Shown: one piece after another, positions 52,494 to 63,000 of the stretch | Layout: every line of letters starts with the position of its first letter | Numbering within the stretch: position 1 is the stretch's first letter | Assembly: GCA_003285105.1 (NCBI GenBank) | Contig: CP030158.1 | Coordinates: forward strand, 2,146,501 to 2,210,500 | Length of the DNA: 64,000 bases | Source of the DNA: Roseithermus sacchariphilus | Lineage (GTDB): Bacteria; Bacteroidota; Rhodothermia; Rhodothermales; MEBIC09517 | Direction of reading: 5' to 3' | Translations under genes and position numbers: made by a program | Notes under the pieces: model-generated | What the model saw: only the letters and a program-made list of their open reading frames with translations | Database searches by the model: none | What the model was told of the DNA's origin: nothing

Positions 52494-55325
52494 TCACTCC
52501 GGGGAGCGACCCCGGAGCGGCACCAGGCGCACCGGGCCGATCAGGCCGGAGGGCATGGGCGCCCAGCCCGAGGCGTCGAAGGGTTGGTAGGCCAGGTTGA
52601 CGAAGTTGATGTCGTAGAACCGCCGCCATACGAACCCGCGCCGGTCCAGGTAGGCGATGCGGTTGGCCATGAGGTTGGTGACGTCCACCTCCAGCGTGTT
52701 CGTGCCGGGTGCCAGGCTGTCGATGCGAAGGTGGAAGGGCAGGCTGAAGGCCGTCCCGAGCGGGCGGCCGTTGAGGCGGACGGCAGCGCTCTCGGCGACC
52801 CGCCCCAGGTCGAGCCGCCACGCGTCGGCGGGGGTGGTCGGGGCCTCGAAGGTGAGGGTGTACCGCGCCGTGCCGGCGAACCAGTCGTGGAGGCTCTCGC
52901 CCAGGTCGGTCCACGAAACCAGCGAATCCAGCGTGGTGGCCGGGGGGTAGCCCGGGCCGCCTGCGATGAAGGAGAGCTGCCACGGCCCGGTCAGCGGGTG
53001 GGCGGGGCCGGCGGGTTCGGTGTAGAGCCAGGCCGGCACGTCCGCCGCCATCGGTTCGGCGAAGGTGCGGAGGATCAGCGATGCCCCCGGTGCCAGTTGC
53101 AGGAAGACCTCGGCCCGTCCGTCCCGGCGCTGCCGGAGGGCGGCGCGGCCGGCGCGGCCGCTCATCGGGTCGAGGAAGGCGGCGGAGCGGGCGGGGACGC
53201 TCAGCGGCACCCAGGCGGCCACCGGCTCGGCGCCGAGGTGGGCGAAGAAGTAGTGCACGCCGGTGTCGTGGGCGCGCCGGATGAAGGCCACGCCGTGATC
53301 CACCACCGGCTCGCGGGGCACCCGGGCCGCCTCCAGCAGCGCCCCCACCTCGTCCCCGATCAGCACCCGCCCGGCCCCGATGGCCACGGTCCGGACGGCG
53401 CCCGCGGCGGTGGTGTCTGCGACGGCGGTGTCCACGGCGAGGCGGGCCAGCTGCCGGGCCAGCGCGGCCCGCCGTTCGGCCAGCCGCCCCAGGCCGGGGA
53501 CGTCGTGCGGGAGGTGGCGATGCACCAGCACCGTCGCCCCCTGCTCGGCCAGGTCGAGCAGCCGCGTGAGGGTGGCGACGGGCATCTGATGGCTCGCGGG
53601 CACCAGCAGCACCTCGTAGTCCGTGCCCGGCGTCTGCAGGCGAGATCCGTCTACCCCGGTGTCCATCAGCAGCCGGTCCGAGACGTAGTCGAAGGCGTAT
53701 CCCCGCCGTTGCAGGTGGCGGGCCACCTCGTGCAGCGGCGTGCCGTAGAGCCATTCGTCCGCATTGTGCACGGTGAACTGGAAGAACAGCCGGTCCGAGG
53801 CGTACCGCACGTCGTGGATCGGGAAGTAGACCAGCACCTCGGCATCGGGGCGGCTGGTTTGCAGGACGGATTGCACCCGGGTGACGTAGGTGTTCAGCGC
53901 CGGCAGGTCCCGCCAGAAGGGGTTGGTGGGGGCGACGTGCGTGGAGGCGTAGAACAGCCATCCCGGCCACTCGGCGTCCGGCGGCGAGTAGGGCGTGCCG
54001 TGGTAGACGATGTGGTTGATGCCGCTGACGAAGAGCTTGTCCACCGTCGGCTTGATCTGCGAGAGGGAGACCCTGAAGTGCTCATCCAGCCAGGTGGCCG
54101 TCTCGGCCGACACCAGCGGCTTCCCCGTCAGGTGCGCGCCGGAGGCGGCGAACTTGAGCACGAGCGGATCGGTGCGGTCCGGGCGGGTGGCGTAGGCGGG
54201 GTTGAGGCGGTAGCCGGGGATGGCGAAGCTGTCCGGGTTGAAGGTTTCCGTTTCGGGGATGTCCACGGCGGCGTAGAGGTCGACCAGGTTGCCGGGGGAG
54301 CCGTGGGCCTGGTTGCGGGCGAGGCTGCCTCGCGCGTGCGCCCATTCGACCCAGGGGCGGGTGAACTCGTCCCGCAAGCGCAGGGCCATGAGCGCCTGAT
54401 AGTCTGCCGTCACCCGGCCGATGCGGTCGGCGTCGACGGTGTCGGCGCGGAGCAGCGCCGGGAGGTGGTCGCGCAGGTCGTAGCCGTGCACTGCCTGGAA
54501 GTGGTCGAGCAGGCCGGTCGTCCAGTTCGATCCGTAGGCTTCGAACGAGTCATTGAAGAAGGCGCGGATCAGCCCGTCGCGGTAGGGGGCAAAGGCGCTG
54601 TCGAAGCGGGCGATGTAGTCGGCGAAGGCGGTGCGGTCGAAGTGGTTGATGACGAGGCCCTCGCCGCCGGGGGCGGCCCGTTTGACCTGCTGACCCGTCC
54701 AGCCCTCGAAGAGGGCGAGCAGCGTCCAGGAGGCCCCGGGAGGCGCCGTCCAGTCCAGCCGGCCGTCCGGTCCGACGCGGTCGGTCAGGTCCAGCCGATC
54801 GCCGGTGTCGGCATAGGCCATGAGGACCACGAGCGGGGCGGGGCGGTGGAGGCGCGGGTCGTCGAGGCGGACCGGCGCCTCCAGCGTGGCGCCGCCCGGC
54901 AGGGTGAACGTCTGCACGCGGAGCTGCCGGGCCGCGTGCTCCGGCTCCACCTGCGGTCCGCCGAAGGGCCATCCCGTGCCGGTGGCCATGTCCACGCCCA
55001 GGTCCAGCCGGCGGGCTTCCTCGGCCGTGTAGGCCAGCATGTTCATCCAGCGGGGCGAGAGGAAGTCGATGAACCGATCCTCGGCGCCCCGGACCCCGTA
55101 GATGGGCGTGATCTCGACGCCTCCGAGGCCGGCGGCGCGGTACGCCTCCAGCAGCGCCGTGATCGTGGGTGCGTCGACGGCATTGCCCATCCACCACCAG
55201 CGCGTCCAGGGGCGGTGGGTCTGCTCGATCTCGGGCCAGGCGAGCGGGTCTGGCGGGGGAGCCGGCCGGCAGCCGGCGAGGAGGAGGACGGCAAGGGCGA
55301 GGAGGAGGGCGGGCAGGCGGGCCAT
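52494..55325 (-). CDS. GH106-like alpha-L-rhamnosidase lipoprotein
   Basis: A 943-residue lipoprotein (LALAVLLLAGCRPA lipobox) with the layout of glycoside hydrolase family 106. RPWTRWWWMGNAVDAPTITA near the N-terminus is the family start, followed by LGGVEITPIYGVRG, MATGTGWPFGGPQVEP, a (beta/alpha)8-like catalytic region with FFNDSFEAYGSNWT and PLVSAETATWLDEHF (candidate acids), then beta-sandwich domains ending in RRFYDINFVNLAYQPFDAS. GH106 enzymes remove L-rhamnose from plant or algal glycans, here probably at the cell surface or in the periplasm. It lies near a VCBS/UnbV lipoprotein and susCD. ATG 55325 gives the lipobox; the frame upstream is not coding-like. Confidence 0.82.
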   Translation of the reverse strand: MARLPALLLALAVLLLAGCRPAPPPDPLAWPEIEQTHRPWTRWWWMGNAVDAPTITALLEAYRAAGLGGVEITPIYGVRGAEDRFIDFLSPRWMNMLAYTAEEARRLDLGVDMATGTGWPFGGPQVEPEHAARQLRVQTFTLPGGATLEAPVRLDDPRLHRPAPLVVLMAYADTGDRLDLTDRVGPDGRLDWTAPPGASWTLLALFEGWTGQQVKRAAPGGEGLVINHFDRTAFADYIARFDSAFAPYRDGLIRAFFNDSFEAYGSNWTTGLLDHFQAVHGYDLRDHLPALLRADTVDADRIGRVTADYQALMALRLRDEFTRPWVEWAHARGSLARNQAHGSPGNLVDLYAAVDIPETETFNPDSFAIPGYRLNPAYATRPDRTDPLVLKFAASGAHLTGKPLVSAETATWLDEHFRVSLSQIKPTVDKLFVSGINHIVYHGTPYSPPDAEWPGWLFYASTHVAPTNPFWRDLPALNTYVTRVQSVLQTSRPDAEVLVYFPIHDVRYASDRLFFQFTVHNADEWLYGTPLHEVARHLQRRGYAFDYVSDRLLMDTGVDGSRLQTPGTDYEVLLVPASHQMPVATLTRLLDLAEQGATVLVHRHLPHDVPGLGRLAERRAALARQLARLAVDTAVADTTAAGAVRTVAIGAGRVLIGDEVGALLEAARVPREPVVDHGVAFIRRAHDTGVHYFFAHLGAEPVAAWVPLSVPARSAAFLDPMSGRAGRAALRQRRDGRAEVFLQLAPGASLILRTFAEPMAADVPAWLYTEPAGPAHPLTGPWQLSFIAGGPGYPPATTLDSLVSWTDLGESLHDWFAGTARYTLTFEAPTTPADAWRLDLGRVAESAAVRLNGRPLGTAFSLPFHLRIDSLAPGTNTLEVDVTNLMANRIAYLDRRGFVWRRFYDINFVNLAYQPFDASGWAPMPSGLIGPVRLVPLRGRSPE

Positions 55326-55383
55326 GGTCCGAACGGGGGCAGGTGAGGGGGCACCGAAATCTCGCGCAGCGAGATCGAAATGG

Positions 55384-56034
55384 CTACTCCGTGGCGGTCG
55401 TTCCCTTCGCCGGCCGCTCCAGCGCGCGCCACAGGTACCAGCTGGCGACGGTGCGGTAGGGGCGCCAGCGGGTGCCATGGTCCAGGATCTCCGCCGGGGC
55501 GGGCAGGTCCGGCCGGCCAAAGGTGTGCATGAACCCCTTGCGGATGCCCAGGTCCGTGGCCGGCAGCACGTCCGGGCGCCCGAGGCGGAAGATCAGCAGC
55601 ATCTCGACCGTCCAGCGGCCGACGCCGCGCACCTGCGTCAGCAGGGCGACGATCTCGTCGTCGCTCAGGGGCGTGAGCGCGTCGGCCCGGGCCGGGATCG
55701 TGCCGTCCAGCGTCTTCCGGGCCAGGTCGCGTGCGGCGGCCAGCTTGGCGCGGGACAGCCCGGCGCCTCGCAGCGCCTCCTCCGGCAGGGCGAGCAGCGC
55801 GGCCGGCTCGGGCGATGCCTCGAAGAGGGCCTCCACGCGGCCGTAGATGGTCGCCGCCGCCTTCGTCGAAAGCTGCTGGCCGGTGATGGCCCGCAGCAGG
55901 TAGGCGAAGAGCTCCGTTTCCGTGCGCGGCGCCAGGGTGAACGGCCCGACGTGCGCGATCAGGCGGCCCAGGGGGGCATCGACCCGTGCAAGGTGGCGGA
56001 GGGCGTCGGCCGGGGCGAAGGGGAGTGCGGACAT
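55384..56034 (-). CDS. DNA-3-methyladenine glycosylase II family (AlkA-like HhH-GPD)
   Basis: A 216-residue base-excision glycosylase. The helix-hairpin-helix and Gly/Pro-rich loop with the catalytic Asp are seen in LLTQVRGVGRWTVEMLLIF and LPATDLGIRKGFMHTF. YLLRAITGQQLSTKAAATIY is the usual AlkA-family helix. It lacks the N-terminal domain of E. coli AlkA (282 residues), so it is the compact type that excises alkylated purines. ATG 56034 (MSALPFAPADAL) was chosen over a start 16 codons earlier. It lies 59 nt upstream of the GH106 gene on the same strand, probably without functional connection. Confidence 0.9.
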   Translation of the reverse strand: MSALPFAPADALRHLARVDAPLGRLIAHVGPFTLAPRTETELFAYLLRAITGQQLSTKAAATIYGRVEALFEASPEPAALLALPEEALRGAGLSRAKLAAARDLARKTLDGTIPARADALTPLSDDEIVALLTQVRGVGRWTVEMLLIFRLGRPDVLPATDLGIRKGFMHTFGRPDLPAPAEILDHGTRWRPYRTVASWYLWRALERPAKGTTATE

Positions 56035-56206
56035 GGGGAAGGACGGCTGCTGGTGGGAGGACGGAAACGGCGAGGGCGGCACCTCGGCACCTCGGCGCGA
56101 GGCGGCGGTTTGAGGATGCGGTGGGTTGCGTCGTAACCTACGGCACCCGTGGCCTGCCTGTCACGCCGATCCGGCCGTGCGGTCCCTTTCGGGCCTCGGG
56201 ATCCTC

Positions 56207-56234
56207 GCCGGGAAGCCCCCGCCGGGAAGCCCCC
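56207..56234. repeat. Two-copy 14-nt tandem repeat upstream of the VCBS/UnbV gene
   Basis: GCCGGGAAGCCCCC occurs at 56207-56220 and again at 56221-56234. The unit length is twice seven. It lies in the 247-nt divergent spacer between the AlkA-like and VCBS/UnbV genes; I see nothing else there. Confidence 0.75.
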
Positions 56235-56281
56235 GCCGTTCCCGGAGGATCGGCCCCCTGTGTTCATCGAGCTTCATGTAC

Positions 56282-59200
56282 ATGTTCAGGATCCGTCGTA
56301 CGAGCCGGCGGCTGTGGAGCGGTCTGCTCATCGCGCTGGCCGTGGGCTGCGGCGCACCCGACCACGCCGCCCACCGTCCCGCCCCGGCTCCGCTGTTTCA
56401 GCGGCTACCGCCCGAGCGCACCGGCATCGCCTTCCGCAACACCCTCTCCGAGCACCCCTCGCCACACCGAAACGTGTTGCTGTTCGAGTATTTCTCCAAC
56501 GGCAGCGGCGTGGCCGTCGGAGACGTCAACGGGGACGGGCTGGACGATCTCTACTTCGGCGGCAACATGACCTACAACCGCCTCTACCTCAACCGGGGTA
56601 ACCTGACCTTCGAGGACGTCACGGAGGCCGCCGGGGTCGCCGGGCGGGTGAACACCTGGAAGACCGGCGTGACCATGGCGGACGTCAACGGCGACGGCCG
56701 GCTCGACCTGTACGTGGGCTACTCCGGGGACCTCCCGCTGGACCGCCGCGTCGACGAGCTCTACATCAACCAGGGCGTCGATGACCGGGGTATCCCACGC
56801 TTCGAGGAGCAGGCCCGCGCCTACGGGCTCGACCGGCCGCACTCCACCAATCAGGCCTACTTCTTCGACTACGACCGCGACGGCGACCTCGACCTGCTGC
56901 TGCTGACGCACAACGTCCGCCAGATCCCCCGCATGGACCGGGCCGGCACGCAGCAGCAGCTGCGCGAGGACGACCCCGTCAACGGGGTGCGCTTCTACCG
57001 GAACGAGGGCAAGCGCTTCGTGGACGTCACCCGGCAGGCCGGCTTCGTCAGCTCGCCCCTGACCTACGGCCTCGGCGCCGGCATCGCGGACATCGACCAG
57101 GATGGCTGGCTCGACGTCTACATCGGCAACGACTATTCGCCGCCGGACTACCTCTACATGAACCGGGGCGACGGCACGTTCGCCGACGAACTGGCCGAGC
57201 GCATCGACCACACCTCGCACGCCTCCATGGGGATCGACGTCGCCGACCTCGACAACGACGGCTGGGCCGAGATCATGGTGCTGGACATGCTGGCGCCGGA
57301 CCCGCACCGGCAGAAAACCCTGTTCGTCCCCGAAGACCGCGACCTCTTCCAGATGTTCGTGGACGTCGGCTTCCACCATCAGTACCTGCGCAACACGCTG
57401 CAATGGAACCACGGGGACGGCACGTTCAGCGAGATCGGGCAACTGGCCGGCGTTGCCAGCACCGACTGGAGCTGGGCGCCGCTCCTGGCCGATTACGACA
57501 ACGACGGCCTCAAGGACATCGTCATCACCAACGGCACGCTGCGCGACAACACCCACCGGGACTTCCTCGCCTACAAGAACCGCTACGCGCTCAGCCGGCG
57601 CTACGATCTGGACCCGGCCGACGTGGCGCACCTGCTGGACGTGCTGCCGGCGTCCACCGTGCCCAACGTGGCCTTTCGCAACGGCGGTGCCTGGCGCTTC
57701 GAGGACGTGACGGCGGCCTGGGGCCTGGCCGAGCCGATGACCAGCACCGGGGCGGCCTACGCCGACCTCGACAACGACGGCGATCTGGACCTGATCCTGA
57801 ACAACATCAACGCCCCGGCGGTGCTGTTCGAGAACCGCGCCGCCGATAGGGCGGGGCACGCCTACCTCCAGGTGGAGCTCCGGGGCGAGGCGGGCAACAC
57901 CGCCGGGATCGGCGCCCGGCTCACGCTCTACGCGGGGGGGATGCAGCAGTACCTGGAGCAGATGCCGATGCGCGGTTACCTCTCCACCGTCTCGCCCGTG
58001 CTCCACTTTGGCCTCGGCCCGCAGACCGCGGCCGACTCGCTGCAGGTGATCTGGCCCGACGGCCGGCAGCAGACCCTCTACGACATCCCGGCCAACCAGC
58101 GGCTGACGCTGTACCAGCGCGACGCTACGCCCCGACCTGCGCCGGCTCCGCCGCCGTCGCCGCTGTTCGTGGAGGTGCCGTCGCCCATTCCCTTCGAGCA
58201 CCGCATGGCCGGGCCGGTGGACGACTTCCGGCGGCAGCCGCTGATGGTCAACGCCCAGTCGCTCGTCGGCCCGCCGCTGGCGCGGGCGGACGTCAACGGG
58301 GACGGGCTGGACGACGTCTTCGCCGGCGGGGGCGTGGGGCAGGCCGGTCGGCTCTACCTCCAGCAGCCCGGCGGCCGGTTCGTGGCGGCGTCCCCGGCTC
58401 CCTTTGCCGCCGACGCGCCGAGCCACGATGCCGCCGCCGTCTTCGTGGACGCCGACGCCGACGGCGACCCGGACCTGTACGTGGCCAGCGGGGGGTATGG
58501 CGCCTTCGCCCCGCAGGACCCTGCGCTCCAGGATCGGCTCTACCTCAACGACGGCCGGGGCGGCTTTACCCGGCAGAAAGACGCCCTCCCGCCCATGCCG
58601 ACCAGCACCGGCACCGTGGCGGTGACGGACGTCGACGGCAACGGGTGGCCGGATCTCTTCGTCGGCGGGTACGTCGTGCCCGGGCGCTATCCCGAGCCGC
58701 CCCGCAGTTACGTGCTGCTCAACGACGGCACCGGCCGCTTCGAGGACCGCACCGCCGACCTCGCGCCGGCGCTGCAGCACGTCGGCATGGTGCGCGTAGC
58801 CGCCTGGCACGACCTGGACGCCGACGGCACCCCGGAGTTGATCGTGGCCGGCCTCTGGATGCCGATCCGCATCTTCTCGGCGGACGGGGGCGTGCTGCAC
58901 GACCGCACCGATCGGTACTTCGAACGGCCGCTCCACGGGCTGTGGTCCGCGCTGCTGGTGCTGGATCTCAACGGCGACGGCCGCCTGGATCTGCTGGCCG
59001 GTAACCTGGGCCTGAACACGCAACTGCACGCCTCGGCGGACCAGCCCGCCGAGCTGTACTACGCCGACTTCGACGCCAACGGCTCCGTCGACCCCATCCT
59101 GGCGCTGTACATCCAGGGCACCAGCTACCCGTTCGTGACGCTGGAGGCCCTGCGCGATCAACTGCCCCGCGTGGCGCTCCGCTTCGACAGCCACGAGGCC

Positions 59201-59680
59201 TATGCCCGGGCGCAGATCGGGGATCTGCTCTCTCCACGGGAGCTCGAACAGGCCCGGGTGTTGCGTGTGGAGACGCTGGAGACGACCCTCTTCCTGGGGC
59301 GCGACGGCGGCGGCTTCGTCCGGGCCGAGTTGCCCATCGCCGCGCAACTGGCGCCTGTCTTTGCCCTGCACGCCGCGGACGTCGATGCGGACGGCATCAC
59401 CGACCTGCTGCTGGCCGGTAACCTCGGCGATGCCCCCGTGCGTCTGGGTCGTTACGACGCCAACCACGGCGTCCTGCTACGCGGCCTCGGCGGCGGGCGG
59501 TTTGCCTACGTGCCTCAGCGGGCATCCGGCTTCCGGCTGCGTGGCGATGTGCGCAGCATCCTGTCCATCCAGGGCCACCTGATCTTTGGCCTGCACCAGG
59601 CGGCGCTGCGGGCCTACGCGCCCGCCACACCGGCGCCCGCTCCAGCTTCGTCGCCGACGGCTGCGGCGGGCTCGCCCTGA
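56282..59680 (+). CDS. VCBS/FG-GAP and ASPIC/UnbV repeat lipoprotein
   Basis: A 1132-residue surface lipoprotein (MFRIRRTSRRLWSGLLIALA, lipobox AVGC). It has many calcium-binding FG-GAP/VCBS blades such as VGDVNGDGLDDLYFGGN, DVNGDGRLDLYVG, DYDRDGDLDLLLL, DIDQDGWLDVYIGNDY and DLDNDGDLDLILNNI, forming beta-propellers. An ASPIC/UnbV domain (about residues 515-610) is seen as IGARLTLYAGGMQQYLEQMP and LQVIWPDGRQQTLYDIPANQ, followed by a second set of blades with ADVNGDGLDDVFAGGG. Such proteins are often encoded beside susCD genes in Bacteroidota and may help bind glycan or protein at the surface; the precise role is unknown. ATG 56282 gives the lipoprotein signal; 56276 is possible. Confidence 0.87.
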   Translation: MFRIRRTSRRLWSGLLIALAVGCGAPDHAAHRPAPAPLFQRLPPERTGIAFRNTLSEHPSPHRNVLLFEYFSNGSGVAVGDVNGDGLDDLYFGGNMTYNRLYLNRGNLTFEDVTEAAGVAGRVNTWKTGVTMADVNGDGRLDLYVGYSGDLPLDRRVDELYINQGVDDRGIPRFEEQARAYGLDRPHSTNQAYFFDYDRDGDLDLLLLTHNVRQIPRMDRAGTQQQLREDDPVNGVRFYRNEGKRFVDVTRQAGFVSSPLTYGLGAGIADIDQDGWLDVYIGNDYSPPDYLYMNRGDGTFADELAERIDHTSHASMGIDVADLDNDGWAEIMVLDMLAPDPHRQKTLFVPEDRDLFQMFVDVGFHHQYLRNTLQWNHGDGTFSEIGQLAGVASTDWSWAPLLADYDNDGLKDIVITNGTLRDNTHRDFLAYKNRYALSRRYDLDPADVAHLLDVLPASTVPNVAFRNGGAWRFEDVTAAWGLAEPMTSTGAAYADLDNDGDLDLILNNINAPAVLFENRAADRAGHAYLQVELRGEAGNTAGIGARLTLYAGGMQQYLEQMPMRGYLSTVSPVLHFGLGPQTAADSLQVIWPDGRQQTLYDIPANQRLTLYQRDATPRPAPAPPPSPLFVEVPSPIPFEHRMAGPVDDFRRQPLMVNAQSLVGPPLARADVNGDGLDDVFAGGGVGQAGRLYLQQPGGRFVAASPAPFAADAPSHDAAAVFVDADADGDPDLYVASGGYGAFAPQDPALQDRLYLNDGRGGFTRQKDALPPMPTSTGTVAVTDVDGNGWPDLFVGGYVVPGRYPEPPRSYVLLNDGTGRFEDRTADLAPALQHVGMVRVAAWHDLDADGTPELIVAGLWMPIRIFSADGGVLHDRTDRYFERPLHGLWSALLVLDLNGDGRLDLLAGNLGLNTQLHASADQPAELYYADFDANGSVDPILALYIQGTSYPFVTLEALRDQLPRVALRFDSHEAYARAQIGDLLSPRELEQARVLRVETLETTLFLGRDGGGFVRAELPIAAQLAPVFALHAADVDADGITDLLLAGNLGDAPVRLGRYDANHGVLLRGLGGGRFAYVPQRASGFRLRGDVRSILSIQGHLIFGLHQAALRAYAPATPAPAPASSPTAAAGSP

Positions 59681-59733
59681 ATCGGCCTCCGGGGAGGCGG
59701 GTGCGAGGGGCGGCTGGCGCCTCCCAGGGGCTA

Positions 59734-59776
59734 CCCGGAGCGGCGTGTCAGCTCCGGGCTCATAGGTCGTTTTTTT
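59734..59776 (+). terminator. Possible intrinsic terminator after the VCBS/UnbV gene
   Basis: CCCGGAGC (59734-59741) and GCTCCGGG (59751-59758) form a perfect 8-bp stem with a 9-nt loop, and a run of seven T follows at 59770-59776. The 11-nt distance between stem and T-run is long, so it is imperfect. The following ~60 nt (59777-59835) are unusually AT-rich and probably hold the susC promoter, though no clear TTTG/TAnnTTTG pair can be fixed. The rest of the 362-nt gap to susC shows nothing I recognise. Confidence 0.45.
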
Positions 59777-60042
59777 CTCCCTTTCAAGTTGAATGTGAAG
59801 GGGATAAGTAGTAAATGTAAAAAATGTAACAGGCTGAACGTCCCCCTTCGGAGCCGGCTGCCGTGGCCCGAAGGCCCCCCCGCCGCCGATCGACGTGTGT
59901 CGTCTTGCGAGCGGCGAATGTTCGTTCGACCAGGGGCTCCCGCATCCGACCGATCGGTTCACCGACTCGGTGTGTCGTGGCTCCCCGGGATGTTCGGCGC
60001 TTTCCCCCCTCCACCAACGCTTCGTTCACGCGCTCGATGGCC

Positions 60043-63000
60043 ATGCACAAAGCTACTACCCTTCCTCACCCACATCCATCCAGGTTGGCGCCTCGATCCT
60101 CCGCGATCCATCGGCATGATGCCCGCCGGAAGCCGTGTTTCCTCTTTCTGGAAGCGCTTCTGGTGTTGATGATCGCGGGGGCGACCCCGGCGCTGGCTCA
60201 GCACCAGGTAAGCGGCCGGGTCACGTCCGGCGACGACGGCTTCCCCATGCCGGGCGTCAACATCCTGGTGAAAGGAACGACCACCGGGACCGCGACGAAC
60301 GTCGACGGGGAGTACACCCTGACGGCGCCGAGCCCGCAGGATACGCTCGTCTTCTCCTTCATCGGCTTCCAGACCCGGGAAGTCCCCATCGCCGGGCGCT
60401 CCGTCGTCGACGTCATCCTGCAGAGCGACCAGGCCCTGCTCGACGAGGTCGTCGTCGTGGGCTACGGCACACAGCGGCGGGAGACGCTGACCGGGTCGGT
60501 GAGCCAGATCTCCGGTGAAGAACTGGCCCTGATTCCGACGACGAACCTGTCGCAGAACCTCCAGGGGACGGTGCCGGGCCTCATCGGGGTGACCTCGAGC
60601 GGGCGCCCGGGGCGGGATGGTTCGAACCTGCTGATCCGCGGCATCTCCACGCTCAACAACAACGCCCCGCTCGTCGTGATCGACGGCATCCCGGATCGCA
60701 TGGGCGGGCTGGAGCGCCTCAACCCGGACGACATCCAGAGCGTCTCGGTGCTGAAGGATGCCTCGGCGGCCATCTACGGCTCCCGCGCCGCCAACGGCGT
60801 CATCCTCGTCACCACGAAGAAAGGCCGGGCCGGGGCCACGAACGTGACCTTCAACGTGGAGCGCGCCTGGGCCGAGCCCTCGATCGTGCCGGAGACGGCC
60901 GATGCCGAGACCTACATGCGGATGCTCAACGAGATCGACGTCTACCGGGGCAATCCGCCGCGCTACACCGAGGAGCAGATCCAGTGCCACGCCAACGAGG
61001 AGGACCCCTGGGAATGCCCCAACACCGACTGGTACGAGGAGGGGCTCAAGAACTTCAGCCGTGAGGTGACGGCCAACATGGCCATCAGCGGTGGCGGTGA
61101 GAACGTGCGCTACCGCCTCTCGGCCGATGCCGTGACCGAAGAAGGGATCCTCGTCAACAACGCCGAAGGGTACGACCAGCTCGGGTTCCGCACCAACATC
61201 GACGGCGACATCAACCGGTACCTGAACCTCTCGGTGAACCTGCATGGCCGCTACGAAAACCGCGACCTGCCCGCCTGGACGCGTGACCGGCTCAACGCGG
61301 CCTGGGAGCTCCTCCAGCGCGGTAAACCCATCGAGCCGGCCTTCTGGCCCAATGGTCTGCCCGGGCCCGACCAGGAGAACGGCGTCAACCCGGTCGTGTC
61401 CAACCTCACCGGCTATGACAACGAGAAGACCTACTACTTCCAGAGTGACGTGACCGCGCAACTGGCCGTGCCCGGCGTCGAAGGCTGGACGATCGACGGC
61501 ACCATCGCCTACGACCGCATGTTCTTCAACCGCAAGCGGTGGCAGAAGCCGTGGACACTCTATCACTGGGACGGCACCCGCGACGAGAACGGCGAGCCGG
61601 TGCTGACGGGCGTGCAGAGCGGGGTGCCGGAGCCGCGCCTGACGCAGGAAAGCGACAACGCGAGCGAGATCCTGCTGCGGGCTACCACCCGCTACGAGAC
61701 GACCATCGCCGAGGATCACAACGCCACGTTCCTGCTGGGCACCGAGTGGCAGAAGGGTGAACGGGAGGACCTCTACCTCTTCCGGCGCTTCTTCCCCACC
61801 GACCAGCTCGACCTCCTCTTTGCCGGGGGCACGAACCAGCAGGACCTCTCGGGGACCGCCTCGCACGAGGCACGCCTGAATTTCTTCGGCCGGATCAACT
61901 ACAACTACCGGCAGAAGTACCTCCTGGAGCTGGTGGCGCGGTACGACGGGTCCTACATCTTCCCCGAAGGGGACCGCTTCGGCTTCTTCCCCTCCATCTC
62001 GGCCGGCTGGCGCCTGGACCAGGAGCCGTTCTTCAACGCGCTCACGGGGGGCTTCTTCGACATGATGAAGCTGCGCACCTCCTACGGGCAGACCGGCAAC
62101 GACCAGATCGAGCCGTACCAGTTCCTGGCCACCTTCGGCTTCAACGGCCAGTTCGGCTACGGGGACGGCCTGGGGACCCGCATCGCGCCCACGCGCGTGC
62201 CCAACCCCAACATCACCTGGGAAGTCGCCACGCAGTTCGACATCGGCGTGGAAGGGGCCATCCTGGACAACCGCCTCACGTTCGACCTGACGTACTTCAA
62301 CCACAACCGTGACGACATCCTGTGGTGGCGCAACGAGGCGGTGCCGGAGACGGCCGGCTTCAGCCTGCCCCGGGAGAACATCGCGAGCATGAAGAACAGC
62401 GGCTTCGAGGCGCAACTGACGTACTCGCAGCGGCTCTCGCAAAACGTGCAGGTACGAGGCGGGACGACCTTCTCCTACGCGCACGACGAAGTGAAGTACT
62501 TCGCGGAGGCGGAAGGCGTGCTCCCCTGGCAGCGGAACACCGGCCGCCAGTGGAACACCGGCCTGTTCTACCTGACCGACGGGGTCTTCAACGATCAGGC
62601 CGAGCTGGATTCCTACCCGCACTGGGCGGGGGCACGGCCCGGCGACATCAAGTTCATCGACTACAACGAGGATGGCGTGATCAACGGCGACGACCGCGTG
62701 CGCGTCGATGAAAACGGCATCCCCGACGTCATCGGCTCCTTCAATGCCGGTGCCACGATCGGCCGGGTCGACCTCTACATCCTGTTCCAGGGTGCGGCGC
62801 AGGTGCGGCAGTACGTGCGCGCCGGAGGTGTCGGCGAGTTCGGCAACTACTTCATGGAAGACGCCGAGGGCCGCTGGACGCCCGAGACGCCCGAGAACAA
62901 CAAACCCCGGGCCTGGAACCGCGTGGATCCGTACTGGGCCTCGAACAACAACGACTACTTCCTGCGGGATGCCAAATATCTCCGCTTGAAGACCGCACGC

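Noticed and set aside
56405-59467. 1020-residue minus-strand frame opposite the VCBS/UnbV gene
   Set aside because: Val/Arg/Gln-rich shadow of the repeated DxDxDG codons.
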